This document shows positions 24,363 through 33,176 of a stretch of 64,000 bases of DNA, one piece after another. Within the stretch, counting starts at the first letter, position 1. Each line of letters begins with the position of its first letter. The position numbers were made by a program, and so were the translations under genes. This stretch comes from Pseudomonas serboccidentalis (GTDB taxonomy: Bacteria; Pseudomonadota; Gammaproteobacteria; Pseudomonadales; Pseudomonadaceae), in assembly GCF_028830055.1 (NCBI RefSeq), contig NZ_CP101655.1:3003382-3067381 (forward strand). Direction: 5' to 3'. The notes beneath the pieces were generated by a model, which did not search any database, had not been told where the DNA came from, and saw only the letters and a list, made by a program, of their open reading frames with translations.

Positions 24363-25682
24363 TCAACGGCCGGAGGTGATGCTCAGGCCTTTGAGCAGGC
24401 TCAGGGCCTGGGCCAACTGGTAATCGTCATCCTGCGGCATGGCTTTGGCCTTGGCGCTGGAACCGGTCGGCTTGTCCGCGCCGCCATTGCCGTTGCCCAG
24501 GTGACCTTGCAGGTCGGCTTCCTTGAAGTAGTCGCCGTCCGCTTCGTTGGTGATCTTGGCCTTGCGCACTTCGATGTCCGGAACGATGCCTTGGGCCTGG
24601 ATCGAACGGCCATTCGGCGTGAAGTACAGCGCCGTGGTGATCTTCAGCGCACGGTCGTTGTTCAGCGGCAGCACGGTCTGCACCGAGCCTTTACCGAAAC
24701 TGGTGGTGCCCATGACCACGGCGCGTTTCTGATCCTGCAGGGCACCGGCGACGATTTCCGAGGCCGAGGCGCTGCCACCGTTGATCAGCACCACCATCGG
24801 CACCGCTTCGCTTTCGTCTTTGCCGGTAGCGGAGAAGCGCAGCTCGGAGTTGGCGATCCGGCCTTTGGTGTAGACGATCAGGCCTTTCTTGATGAAGTGG
24901 TCGACCACTTCCACTGCGGCCTGCAACACGCCGCCCGGGTTGTTGCGCAGGTCGAGGATGATGCCGTTGAGCTTCTTGCCGTTGTCCTTGCGCAGCTTGG
25001 CCAGGGCCTTGGAGACCTCTTCGCCGGTCTTGACCTGGAACTGGGTGATGCGGATGTAGCCGTAGCCCGATTCCAGCAGCTGTGCCTTGACGCTCTTCAC
25101 TTGAATCACGGCGCGGGCCAGGGTCACGTCAAACGGCGTGCCGCCGTCACGGACCAGGGTCAGGGTGATTTTCTGGCCGATCTTGCCGCGCATCTTGTCC
25201 ACGGCTTCGGTCATGGTCTGGCCGCGAGTCGGCTGACCGTTGATCTTGACGATGAAATCACCGGCCTGGATGCCGGCCTTCGATGCCGGGGTGTCGTCGA
25301 TCGGCGAGACGACTTTGATGAAGCCGTCTTCGGAACCGACTTCGATGCCCAGGCCGCCGAATTCGCCGCTGGTGCTTTCCTGCAGCTCGGTGAAGTCTTC
25401 AGGGCCCAGGTACGCGGAGTGTGGATCGAGGTTGCTGAGCATGCCCTTGATCGCGTTTTCCAGCAGGGTCTTGTCGTCCACCGGCTCGACATAGGCGGCC
25501 TTGATCCGATCCATTACCTCGGCAAAGGTGCGCAACTCTTCCAGCGGCAACGGTGCCTTGGCGGTCGCGGCAGTGCCTGCCGGAGCGACGGCCGGGGCCG
25601 GTTGAGCAGCGAACGCCAGAGGCGCGCCGATCACCAGGGCGATCGTCAGGGCCAGCGAGGTAAGGCGGGACAAATGCAGCAT
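24363..25682 (-). CDS. ctpA: C-terminal processing protease (S41 family)
   Basis: The 439-residue periplasmic protease has a signal peptide (about 1-25), a PDZ domain (about 108-180, FGGLGIEVGSEDGFIKVVS) and an S41 core. The Ser-containing stretch SASASE (about 304-309) and Lys331 (SFGKGSVQ) form the Ser-Lys dyad. The C-terminus is a low-complexity linker (GHLGNGNGGADKPTGSSAKA) and a helix. It trims periplasmic proteins such as peptidoglycan hydrolases. It sits between envC and yibQ in one minus-strand transcript. Confidence 0.9.
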   Translation of the reverse strand: MLHLSRLTSLALTIALVIGAPLAFAAQPAPAVAPAGTAATAKAPLPLEELRTFAEVMDRIKAAYVEPVDDKTLLENAIKGMLSNLDPHSAYLGPEDFTELQESTSGEFGGLGIEVGSEDGFIKVVSPIDDTPASKAGIQAGDFIVKINGQPTRGQTMTEAVDKMRGKIGQKITLTLVRDGGTPFDVTLARAVIQVKSVKAQLLESGYGYIRITQFQVKTGEEVSKALAKLRKDNGKKLNGIILDLRNNPGGVLQAAVEVVDHFIKKGLIVYTKGRIANSELRFSATGKDESEAVPMVVLINGGSASASEIVAGALQDQKRAVVMGTTSFGKGSVQTVLPLNNDRALKITTALYFTPNGRSIQAQGIVPDIEVRKAKITNEADGDYFKEADLQGHLGNGNGGADKPTGSSAKAKAMPQDDDYQLAQALSLLKGLSITSGR

Positions 25683-25713
25683 GTCGAACGAACTCCTGAA
25701 TTAGGCGACGCGC

Positions 25714-27000
25714 TTATCCTTGCGCGTGACACCATTGCGCCGGATCACTCGGGTGACCCTGCTGACGAATTGCGAAATACAGCGCTGGCGTGTCCTGACC
25801 ACCACTGTTACCCACAGTGGAGATCGACTCACCGGCTTTTACCACGTCACCGGCCGACTTGAGCAGCGTCTGGTTGTGACCGTAAAGACTCAGATAACCA
25901 TTGCCGTGATCGAGGATCACCAGCAGCCCGGCACCGCGCAACCAGTCGGCGAACACCACGCGTCCGCCGTGCACGGCATGCACCTGGCTGCCGGCGGCGG
26001 CGCTGATCATCACGCCATCCCACTTGGTGCGCGCATCGTCGCCACGGCTTTCGCCGAAACGTGCCAGCAATCGACCATCAACCGGCCACGGAAGTTTTCC
26101 CCGGGTTGCAGCAAAAGGGCCACCGAAGGTCTCGCCGCTACTGGAAACCAGCGCGCCTGGCGTTGATCTGACGGGTTTTCGTGGGGCGTCGCTGTTATCA
26201 GCCTGCGCCTCACGCAAACGCTTTTTTTCCGCTTCCTGCTGGGCGATCAGCGCTTTCTGCCGCGCTTCTTCTGCCTCACGGGCCTGGCGGGCCAGGGTTT
26301 CTTCAATGGTTTTAAGGACTTTAGACAGGTCTGCCTGATCCTGCTCGCGGGCGGCCAGCTTCTGGTCGCGGGCTTTCACGTCATCGTTGAGCTTGGCGAG
26401 GACTTGCTGGCGTTCCTTGCGTACTTTTTCCAGTTCGTCGCGCTGGGTGTCGAGGCTGCTTTTCTGGACCAGCAATTGCGCTTGCTGCATGGCGATGTCT
26501 TTTTCGACATTGGCCAGTTGGCGCAGGGTTTCGTTGAAGTTCTTCAACTGTTCCAGACGGGCCTGGCTCAGGTAATCGTAATAGGTGAGGGTGCGGGCGA
26601 ATTTCTCGGGATTCTGCTGGTTGAGCAGCAGCTTGAGATATTCCTGACGGCCGTTCTGATAGGCCGCGCGGGCCTGCATGGCGATCAGTCGCTGTTGTTC
26701 AGTGCGCGCGCTCTGGAGTTTTTTTTTCTCCGCATCGAGCCGCTGCAGCTCGGATTCGCTTTTCTTCAGCTCTTTTTGCAGGGCATCGACCTGCTTCTCG
26801 AGCTTGCCCATCTCGGTTTCGGTGCCCTTGAGCTCTTTCTGCACGCCGGATTTTTCTTCCTGCAGCTTGCCCAGCAGCTTTTTCAGCTCGGCAATGTCCT
26901 GACGCGTGGCATCCAACTGCTGTTGGGTTTGCGCGCGCTCGTCAGCGAAGGCCGGTTGGAGCAGGCAGGTCAGAGCGAGGGCGATCAGGACGCGGAGCAT
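25714..27000 (-). CDS. envC: EnvC-like murein hydrolase activator
   Basis: The 428-residue protein starts MLRVLIALALTCLLQPAFAD, a signal peptide. A long coiled coil (about 23-250) follows, with many Glu, Lys and Gln residues (QDIAELKKLLGKLQEEKSGV). A C-terminal LytM/M23 domain contains AVHGGRVVFADW and LVILDHGNGYLSLYGHN. The usual catalytic zinc motif is degenerate, as in EnvC proteins that activate amidases AmiA/B instead of cutting murein. The start at 27000 is preferred over an upstream extension because it gives a proper signal peptide. It precedes ctp by 31 bp. Confidence 0.88.
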   Translation of the reverse strand: MLRVLIALALTCLLQPAFADERAQTQQQLDATRQDIAELKKLLGKLQEEKSGVQKELKGTETEMGKLEKQVDALQKELKKSESELQRLDAEKKKLQSARTEQQRLIAMQARAAYQNGRQEYLKLLLNQQNPEKFARTLTYYDYLSQARLEQLKNFNETLRQLANVEKDIAMQQAQLLVQKSSLDTQRDELEKVRKERQQVLAKLNDDVKARDQKLAAREQDQADLSKVLKTIEETLARQAREAEEARQKALIAQQEAEKKRLREAQADNSDAPRKPVRSTPGALVSSSGETFGGPFAATRGKLPWPVDGRLLARFGESRGDDARTKWDGVMISAAAGSQVHAVHGGRVVFADWLRGAGLLVILDHGNGYLSLYGHNQTLLKSAGDVVKAGESISTVGNSGGQDTPALYFAIRQQGHPSDPAQWCHAQG

Positions 27001-27134
27001 AGAGGCGGGCGGCACCAGGGTAATGGACGGCCTAGTATGCCCGCCCGACGCTGCAAAAAAAACGCCCAATTGGGCTTGTGTGATAACTGGCTGGAGATAC
27101 AGCTGAAAATAATCTTTGAAACCTCCACAAACCA

Positions 27135-27225
27135 ATGTAGGAGTGAGCCTGCTCGCGATGGCGTTCTCACATTCAACAGAGTAGTTGACTGTCAGATTGC
27201 TATCGCGAGCAGGCTCACTCCTACG
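27135..27225. repeat. REPIN, type B
   Basis: Arms AGGAGTGAGCCTGCTCGCGA and TCGCGAGCAGGCTCACTCCT are separated by about 40 bp. It lies between the gpmI stop and envC start, both minus-strand. Confidence 0.85.
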
Positions 27226-27252
27226 GGGTTTACGGGGTTTCCTGGATCCGGG

Positions 27253-28782
27253 TCAGACCAGAATCGACGTCCCGGTCATTTCCGCCGGTTTCTCCAGGCC
27301 CAGCAGCATCAGCATGGTCGGTGCCACGTCCGCCAGTACGCCGCCCTCGCGGACCTTGAGGTCACGCTTGCCGACATAAATGAACGGCACTGGCTCGGTG
27401 GTGTGCGCGGTGTGCGCCTGGCCGGTGGACGCGTCGGACATCTGCTCGACGTTACCGTGATCGGCGGTGATCAGCGCTTCGCCGCCGACTTTTTCCAGTG
27501 CCTCGACGATGCGGCCGACGCAGGTGTCCAGGCATTCCACGGCTTTCACCGCAGCGTCAAACACGCCGCTGTGGCCGACCATATCGCCGTTGGCGTAGTT
27601 GACCACGATCACGTCGTAGCGCTGGTGTTCGATCGCATCGACGATGCGGTCGGTGACTTCCGGTGCGCTCATTTCCGGTTGCAGGTCGTAGGTGGCGACT
27701 TTCGGCGACGGGATCAGGATGCGCTCTTCGCCCGGGAACGGTTCTTCACGGCCACCGGAGAAGAAGAAGGTCACGTGCGCGTATTTTTCGGTTTCAGCGA
27801 TACGCAGCTGGGTCTTGCCGTTCTTCGCCAGATAGTCGCCGAGCACGTTTTCCAGGCTGCCGGCGGCGAAGGCCGATGGCGCAGGGATGCTGGCGGCGTA
27901 TTGGGTCAGCATGACGAAGCCGGCCAGTTTCGGCTGGCGCGCGCGCTCGAACTCCTTGAAATCGTCTTCGACGAACACACGGGTCAGCTCGCGGGCACGG
28001 TCGGCGCGGAAGTTCATGAACACCACGGCGTCGCCGTCTTCAACCTTGACCGGCTCGCCGATGGTGGTGGCTTTGACGAATTCGTCGCTTTCGCCACGGG
28101 CATAGGCGGCATCGAGGCCTGCCTGGGCGGTGGCCGCGTTGAATTCGGCGTTGCCGTCGACAATCAGGTTGTAGGCCTGGGATACGCGGTCCCAACGGTT
28201 GTCACGGTCCATCGCGTAGTAGCGACCGACGATGCTGGCGATGCGACCCTTGCCCAGCGCCTGGAAGGTCGCGTCGAGCAGTTCGATCGACGAAGTGGCG
28301 CTTTTCGGCGGGGTGTCGCGGCCGTCGAGGAAGGCGTGCAGGTAGATTTTTTCGGCGCCACGCTTGAAGGCCAGTTCGGCCATGGCGATCAGGTGATCCT
28401 GGTGGCTGTGCACGCCGCCATCGGACAGCAGGCCCATGAAATGCACGGCCTTGCCGGCAGCCACGGCTTTATCCACGGCGGCGCAGATGGTCGGGTTTTC
28501 GAAGAACTCGCCGTCGCGGATCGCTTTGGTCACACGGGTGAAGTCCTGATACACCACGCGACCGGCGCCGAGGTTCATGTGGCCGACTTCGGAGTTGCCC
28601 ATTTGACCGTCCGGCAGGCCGACGTCCATGCCGCTGCCCGAGATCAAACCGTTCGGCACGCTGGCCCACAGGCGATCAAGTACCGGCTTCTTCGCCGCAT
28701 ACACGGCATTGGATTCGTGGCTGTCACTGTGACCGAAGCCGTCGAGAATCATCAGGACCAAAGGTTTAGGCGTGGTAGTCAT
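27253..28782 (-). CDS. gpmI: 2,3-bisphosphoglycerate-independent phosphoglycerate mutase
   Basis: The 509-residue enzyme begins [20 protein letters not shown]. The metal-binding Asp is in LDGFG, and the nucleophilic Ser64 is in [15 protein letters not shown]. Metal ligands near the C-terminus lie in the [16 protein letters not shown] and ADHGNVEQM stretches. It interconverts 3- and 2-phosphoglycerate using two manganese ions. A GTG 9 bp upstream (28791) is a rival start, but MTTTP matches the family. Confidence 0.96.
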   Translation of the reverse strand: MTTTPKPLVLMILDGFGHSDSHESNAVYAAKKPVLDRLWASVPNGLISGSGMDVGLPDGQMGNSEVGHMNLGAGRVVYQDFTRVTKAIRDGEFFENPTICAAVDKAVAAGKAVHFMGLLSDGGVHSHQDHLIAMAELAFKRGAEKIYLHAFLDGRDTPPKSATSSIELLDATFQALGKGRIASIVGRYYAMDRDNRWDRVSQAYNLIVDGNAEFNAATAQAGLDAAYARGESDEFVKATTIGEPVKVEDGDAVVFMNFRADRARELTRVFVEDDFKEFERARQPKLAGFVMLTQYAASIPAPSAFAAGSLENVLGDYLAKNGKTQLRIAETEKYAHVTFFFSGGREEPFPGEERILIPSPKVATYDLQPEMSAPEVTDRIVDAIEHQRYDVIVVNYANGDMVGHSGVFDAAVKAVECLDTCVGRIVEALEKVGGEALITADHGNVEQMSDASTGQAHTAHTTEPVPFIYVGKRDLKVREGGVLADVAPTMLMLLGLEKPAEMTGTSILV

Positions 28783-28935
28783 GGAATCCACTCGTGGCTA
28801 ATAAAGAAGAGGGCGATGGAAAAGGGAGTAGGAGTTTAAAGCGAAGTTCCTGCGGCGTCACCGCCGGACGGGGTTTGGCCCACCATAGCGGCTGTGTATA
28901 CTGGCCGACATTTTAACGCCCTGGAACCTCCTTCG

Positions 28936-29349
28936 ATGGTTGCTCACCTGATTGAATTTGCCACTAACCACTACATTCTTGTCGGTATCTTCGTCGTACT
29001 GCTGGCTCTGTTGCTCGCCCACACCATGCAGGGCGGCGGTAAAAGCCTGAGCACCGGCGAGCTGACCGCACTGGTCAACAAAGAAGCAGGCGTGGTGGTG
29101 GACATCCGTCCGACGAAGGATTTCGCTGCCGGCCACATCGTTGGCGCGGTGAACATTCCCCAGGACAAACTGGCTGCGCGCATCGGCGAGCTGGAAAAAC
29201 ACAAGGCCAAGACCATCATTCTGGTCGACGCCCTGGGCCAGACCGCCGGTACCCACGCCCGCGAACTGATGAAATCCGGCTTCACCGCCGCCAAGCTGTC
29301 CGGCGGGATCTCCAGCTGGAAAGGCGACAACCTGCCGCTGGTGAAGTGA
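28936..29349 (+). CDS. yibN: YibN-like membrane rhodanese-family protein
   Basis: The 137-residue protein has one N-terminal membrane span (about 11-29, NHYILVGIFVVLLALLLAHT) and a rhodanese-like domain (VVVDIRPTKDFAAGHIVGAV). Where active rhodaneses have the catalytic Cys loop (C-x5-R/S), this one has VDALGQTAGT, so it lacks the catalytic Cys, as in E. coli YibN. It is probably non-enzymatic. It is followed by grxC after 1 bp and by secB, a grouping common in gamma-proteobacteria. Confidence 0.85.
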   Translation: MVAHLIEFATNHYILVGIFVVLLALLLAHTMQGGGKSLSTGELTALVNKEAGVVVDIRPTKDFAAGHIVGAVNIPQDKLAARIGELEKHKAKTIILVDALGQTAGTHARELMKSGFTAAKLSGGISSWKGDNLPLVK

Positions 29350-29350
29350 T

Positions 29351-29605
29351 ATGAGCGAAGTCATCGTCTACTCCAGCGATTACTGCCCTTATTGCATGCG
29401 AGCCAAGCAATTGCTCGCGAACAAAGGTGTGGCCTTCAAAGAGATCAAGGTCGATGGCAAGCCGCAGATTCGTGCTGCCATGAGCCAGAAGGCCGGACGC
29501 ACGTCCGTGCCGCAGATCTGGATCGGTGAAAAGCACATCGGCGGTTGTGATGATTTGTATGCCCTGGAGCGCGCCGGCAAGCTCGACGCGCTGCTCAAGG
29601 CCTGA
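29351..29605 (+). CDS. grxC: Glutaredoxin 3
   Basis: The 84-residue protein has the dithiol active site CPYC (Cys12, Cys15), the cis-Pro in TSVPQIWIGEKHIGGCDDL and the fold expected for GrxC. It uses glutathione to reduce disulfides. It lies between yibN and secB, with 1 bp to yibN and 57 bp to secB. Confidence 0.96.
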   Translation: MSEVIVYSSDYCPYCMRAKQLLANKGVAFKEIKVDGKPQIRAAMSQKAGRTSVPQIWIGEKHIGGCDDLYALERAGKLDALLKA

Positions 29606-29662
29606 ACGGCTGCACCCACGTACAGCACTCCCTAAAAGACCCAAGATCGATAAGGATCTGAG

Positions 29663-30148
29663 ATGACTGACCAACAGAACACTGCAGCCAGCGAAGAAGA
29701 AACCGCACCGCAATTCTCCTTGCAGCGCATCTACGTACGCGACCTGTCCTTCGAAGCTCCGAAAAGCCCGGCGATCTTCCGCCAGCAGTGGGATCCGACC
29801 GTCGGTCTGGATCTGAACACCCGTCAGAAAGAACTGGAAAACGATTTCTACGAAGTCGTGCTGACCCTGTCCGTCACCGTGAAAAACGGCGACGAAGTGG
29901 CCTTCATCGCTGAAGTGCAACAGGCCGGTATCTTCCTGATCAAAAACCTGGACGCGGCTTCGATGAGCCACACCCTGGGTGCGTTCTGCCCGAACATCCT
30001 GTTCCCGTACGCTCGCGAAACCCTGGACAGCCTGGTGACCCGTGGTTCGTTCCCGGCCCTGATGCTGGCTCCGGTGAACTTCGACGCCCTGTACGCGCAA
30101 GAGCTGCAGCGCATGCAGGAAAGCGGCGAGACGCCAACCGTTCAATAA
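29663..30148 (+). CDS. secB: Protein-export chaperone SecB
   Basis: The 161-residue chaperone has [20 protein letters not shown] near the N-terminus and the SecB core with [20 protein letters not shown] and [19 protein letters not shown]. It keeps preproteins unfolded for SecA. It ends the yibN-grxC-secB group and is followed by a strong terminator. Confidence 0.97.
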   Translation: MTDQQNTAASEEETAPQFSLQRIYVRDLSFEAPKSPAIFRQQWDPTVGLDLNTRQKELENDFYEVVLTLSVTVKNGDEVAFIAEVQQAGIFLIKNLDAASMSHTLGAFCPNILFPYARETLDSLVTRGSFPALMLAPVNFDALYAQELQRMQESGETPTVQ

Positions 30149-30160
30149 AAGCTTCGTTTG

Positions 30161-30203
30161 CCCCATGAAAAAAGCGCCTTCAAACGGCGCTTTTTTCATG
30201 GGG
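30161..30203 (+). terminator. secB terminator
   Basis: CCCCATGAAAAAAGCGCC pairs perfectly with GGCGCTTTTTTCATGGGG around a 7-nt loop; an 18-bp stem with internal A/T tracts, usable in both directions. Confidence 0.85.
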
Positions 30204-30218
30204 TAAACGAAACCTTCG

Positions 30219-30305
30219 TGTAGGAGCTGCCGAAGGCTGCGATCTTTTGATCTTGATCCCCGAAAAACAAGATCAAAAGATCGCAGCCTTCGGCAGCTCC
30301 TACAG
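30219..30305. repeat. REPIN, type A, near-perfect palindrome
   Basis: Arms of about 36 bp around GCTGCCGAAGGCTGC and GCAGCCTTCGGCAGC extend through TTTTGATCTTG and its complement, so the whole element can fold into one long hairpin with a 12-nt loop. It sits between the secB terminator and convergent trmL. Confidence 0.9.
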
Positions 30306-30328
30306 AGGGTTGTAGGTCCGCTGCGGTG

Positions 30329-30784
30329 TTACTTGAAACCGTTCTGCCGCCACGCTTCGTACACGGCCACCGCCACGGTGTTGGACAGGTTCAGGCTGCG
30401 GCAGCCTTCACGCATCGGCAGGCGCAGGCGCTGTTCGGCGGGCAGGGCGTCCAGCACCTCTGGCGGCAGGCCACGGCTTTCCGGGCCGAAGATGAACGCA
30501 TCGCCAGGGACGAACGCGGCGTCGTGAAACGGCCGCGAGCCCTTGGTGGTGAAGGCGAACAATCGTGGGTTGCCCAGGCTTTCAAGGCAGCTGGCGAGGT
30601 CGGCATGGCGCTGCAGCGTGGCATATTCGTGGTAGTCGAGGCCGGCCCGGCGCAAGCGCTTGTCGTCCATCTCGAAACCCAGCGGTTCGATCAAATGCAG
30701 GTGGCAGCCGCTGTTGGCGCACAGCCTGATAACGTTGCCGGTATTCGGCGGAATTTCTGGTTGAAAAAGGATGACGTGAAACAT
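30329..30784 (-). CDS. trmL: tRNA (cytidine(34)-2'-O)-methyltransferase
   Basis: The 151-residue SPOUT enzyme begins MFHVILFQPEIPPNTGNVIR, with the knotted C-terminal part FIFGPESRGLP and RSLNLSNTVAVAVYEAWRQ. It 2'-O-methylates the wobble base of leucine tRNAs. Its ATG is embedded in CATG and shares two bases with the start of the divergent gene at 30783. A longer upstream reading is rejected because it crosses that gene. Confidence 0.95.
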   Translation of the reverse strand: MFHVILFQPEIPPNTGNVIRLCANSGCHLHLIEPLGFEMDDKRLRRAGLDYHEYATLQRHADLASCLESLGNPRLFAFTTKGSRPFHDAAFVPGDAFIFGPESRGLPPEVLDALPAEQRLRLPMREGCRSLNLSNTVAVAVYEAWRQNGFK

Positions 30785-31223
30785 GCACGGCTCCGAAGGT
30801 AAAGATGACGCGCATTCTACGCCGCAAGCCGACCCGCGTTCGAAACTATTCCCGCGGGTGATCGGTTCGCTGGCGATTTTCGGCCTGATGGTCGGTTTGA
30901 TGATCGGTCGCCTGACCACGCCAGATCCGAGCGTGCTGCAGCAGGTCGACGTGACGGATGACGGCCTGGTGGTCTGGTTCAACAACGAGCCCAAACTGCA
31001 CGGCGAGATCATCGACGGCACCGTGGCCCTGCTGTTTCAGGCTGAAGGTAATGCGCAGAAGGGTCAGCTCAGGCTCAACGGCAAGGACGTGAATTGGCGG
31101 ACGCGAGTGAGTGATGGTGGTTTGTTGTTGACGGTGCTGGCGGCGCGGCCGCTGCAGGGGGGCTGGGCCGGCAGTCAGGTCGATGACCGCTGGCGGCTGG
31201 AGATCCATCTCCGGGAGCAATAA
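30783..31223 (+). CDS. Single-span membrane protein of unknown function
   Basis: The 146-residue protein starts MHGSEGKDDAHSTPQADPRS, then has one hydrophobic helix (about 25-43, VIGSLAIFGLMVGLMIGRLT) and a periplasmic-type domain of about 95 residues (VVWFNNEPKLHGEIIDGTVA; VNWRTRVSDGGLLLTVLAAR). I do not recognise the family. AAAAGGA lies 12 bp before the ATG, which overlaps the divergent trmL start. Confidence 0.65.
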   Translation: MHGSEGKDDAHSTPQADPRSKLFPRVIGSLAIFGLMVGLMIGRLTTPDPSVLQQVDVTDDGLVVWFNNEPKLHGEIIDGTVALLFQAEGNAQKGQLRLNGKDVNWRTRVSDGGLLLTVLAARPLQGGWAGSQVDDRWRLEIHLREQ

Positions 31224-31227
31224 AAGC

Positions 31228-31440
31228 GGGAATCCCTGACCTGCCTGTATCAGGGTTCCCAAAACGGGGTGGACTTCGCTGAGAGCGTCGGTCCGGTGTA
31301 AAGAGGGAACCCCCGGCCTGCCTGTACCAAGGATCCCAAAAGGGTGGGCGCATCGCGTTGCGGTGTGCGTCCGGTGTAAAGAGGGGAATCCCCGGCCTGC
31401 CTGTACCAAGGTCCCCGAAACGGGTGGTGAATCGAATCAC
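31228..31440. repeat. Intergenic tandem repeat, 77-79 bp period, about 2.7 copies
   Basis: Three copies begin at 31228, 31305 and 31384 with GGGAATCC/GGGAACCC-type starts, then CCTGCCTGTA, an A/G-rich patch (AAAACGGGGTGG-like) and a GTCCGGTGTAAAGAG end. Each copy can fold a small hairpin. The period is not a multiple of three, so it is not coding. It fills part of the 516-bp gap between the gene at 30783 and ntrC. Confidence 0.8.
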
Positions 31441-31500
31441 CTGTGAGGGTTATTGCAGGGGGCGTGCCAGTTTTAGTATTTGGAAACAGAAAAATCTCTC

Positions 31501-31541
31501 AGAAACGCGAAAGCCCCGTCATTCGGGGCTTTCGCGTTTCT
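31501..31541. terminator. Strong bidirectional-looking terminator
   Basis: AGAAACGCGAAAGCCCCG pairs perfectly with CGGGGCTTTCGCGTTTCT (18 bp) around TCATT. It lies about 280 bp after the stop of the plus-strand gene, beyond the tandem repeats, so the repeats may be transcribed as a long 3' tail. Confidence 0.75.
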
Positions 31542-31641
31542 GTGGCTTGGGTTTTTCAGTTTTTACTGGATGTTTTTTGAACAGGTTGCGATGCCCGATC
31601 ACGGGTCATCGTGCATTGATGCGGTGCACGCAGGCCTAAAA

Positions 31642-31710
31642 GCATCGCGAGCAGGCTCACTCTTACCGTTGCAATGCGTTCCCCTGTAGGAGTGAGCCTG
31701 CTCGCGAATG
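31642..31710. repeat. REPIN, type B
   Basis: Arms ATCGCGAGCAGGCTCACTC and GAGTGAGCCTGCTCGCGA are separated by about 28 bp. It lies just 3' of ntrC. Confidence 0.8.
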
Positions 31711-31739
31711 GATGTAACGGGCAGCGATGAACTCAGGGC

Positions 31740-33176
31740 TTAACCCTCATCCCCCTCATCATCATCCCCGCCATCCACTTTCATCCCCAGTTCCTTGATC
31801 TTGCGCGTCAGGGTATTGCGACCCCAACCGAGCAATACCGCCGCATCACGACGGCGACCGGCCGTGTGCTTCAGCGCGGTCTCGATCATGATCCGCTCAA
31901 ATGCCGGCACTGCGCTGTCGAGCAAGCTCGACTGGCCACGGGCCAATGCCTGATCGGCCCACTGGCGCAGTGCCTGTTCCCAGTTGGTCACTGGCGCCGA
32001 ATCCTGCGGCAGGCTCAGCAATTCCGGCGGCAGGTCGCTGATGTGCACCTCGCGCCCGGACGCCATCACGGTGATCCAGCGGCAAGTGTTTTCCAGCTGC
32101 CGTACGTTGCCCGGCCATGGCAGGTTCTTCAGGTATTCCTCGGTCTCGGTTTTCAGCAGCTTCGGCTCCACTGCCAGTTCTTGCGCGGCGCGGCTGAGGA
32201 AGTGCTTGGCCAGGGTCGGAATGTCTTCGCGACGATCCGACAGGCGTGGAATGTGAATGCGGATCACGTTGAGGCGGTGGAACAAGTCCTCACGGAATTT
32301 CCCGGCGTGCACCAGGGTTTCCAGATTCTGGTGCGTCGCGGCGATGATCCGTACGTCGACTTTGACCGGCACGTGCCCGCCAACGCGATAGAACTCGCCG
32401 TCAGCCAGCACCCGCAGCAAGCGGGTCTGGGTGTCGGCCGGCATGTCGCCGATTTCATCGAGGAACAGCGTGCCGCCGTCAGCCTGTTCGAAACGTCCGC
32501 GCCGCAGGTTTGCCGCGCCGGTAAACGCGCCTTTCTCGTGACCGAACAGCTCGGACTCCATCAGATCCTTCGGGATCGCCGCCATGTTCAGCGCGATGAA
32601 CGGCGAGGCCGCCCGCGGGCTGTGGCGGTGCAGGGCGTGGGCCACCAGCTCTTTACCGGTGCCGGATTCGCCGTTGATCAGCACAGTGATGTTGGAGTGG
32701 CTCAAGCGGCCGATGGCGCGAAACACTTCCTGCATCGCCGGCGCTTCGCCGATGATTTCCGGGGTGCGGGTCAGTGCCGGCACCACTTCCAGGCCTTGCT
32801 GTTCCTGCGCATGCTGATTGGCGCGCTTGACCAGCGATACCGCCTCATCCACGTCGAACGGCTTGGGCAGGTATTCGAAGGCGCCGCCCTGATACGAGGC
32901 TACCGCGCTGTCCAGGTCGGAGTGAGCGGTCATGATGATCACTGGCAACCGTGGGTGCTGCTCGCGAATCCGCGCCAGCAGGTCCAGGCCACTGGCGCCC
33001 GGCATGCGGATATCGGAAATGATCACATCAGGCTGCTGACGGGCCAGACGACTCATCACGCCATCGGCGCTGTCGAAGCTCTGGGTGGTCATGCCTTCTT
33101 GCTGCAAGGCCTTTTCCAGAACCCAACGGATAGAACGGTCGTCATCGACGATCCACACGGTTTCACTACGGCTCAT
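31740..33176 (-). CDS. ntrC: Nitrogen regulation response regulator NtrC
   Basis: The 478-residue sigma-54 activator has a receiver domain with Asp55 ([10 protein letters not shown]), a central AAA+ domain with Walker A GESGTGKE, the sigma-54 contact loop GAFTGA and the Walker B region [12 protein letters not shown], and a C-terminal Fis-type HTH ([20 protein letters not shown]). Phosphorylated by NtrB under nitrogen limitation, it activates sigma-54 promoters such as that of glnA. The acidic tail (DDDEGDEG) is notable. The ATG overlaps the ntrB stop by four bases, giving one operon. Confidence 0.97.
   Translation of the reverse strand: MSRSETVWIVDDDRSIRWVLEKALQQEGMTTQSFDSADGVMSRLARQQPDVIISDIRMPGASGLDLLARIREQHPRLPVIIMTAHSDLDSAVASYQGGAFEYLPKPFDVDEAVSLVKRANQHAQEQQGLEVVPALTRTPEIIGEAPAMQEVFRAIGRLSHSNITVLINGESGTGKELVAHALHRHSPRAASPFIALNMAAIPKDLMESELFGHEKGAFTGAANLRRGRFEQADGGTLFLDEIGDMPADTQTRLLRVLADGEFYRVGGHVPVKVDVRIIAATHQNLETLVHAGKFREDLFHRLNVIRIHIPRLSDRREDIPTLAKHFLSRAAQELAVEPKLLKTETEEYLKNLPWPGNVRQLENTCRWITVMASGREVHISDLPPELLSLPQDSAPVTNWEQALRQWADQALARGQSSLLDSAVPAFERIMIETALKHTAGRRRDAAVLLGWGRNTLTRKIKELGMKVDGGDDDEGDEG

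Noticed and set aside
26404..28839. An 811-residue open frame on plus across envC and gpmI
   Set aside because: It spans the ends of two real minus-strand genes and a REPIN, has no domain signal and is low in plausible composition.
30846..31409. Minus-strand proteins read through the tandem repeat (GTGRPG-type repeats)
   Set aside because: Repeat lengths of 77 and 79 bp shift the frame between copies, so the protein repeats are an artefact, and it overlaps the gene at 30783.
31228..31440. CRISPR array
   Set aside because: The repeat units are adjacent without unique spacers, the period is 77-79 bp and no cas genes are present.
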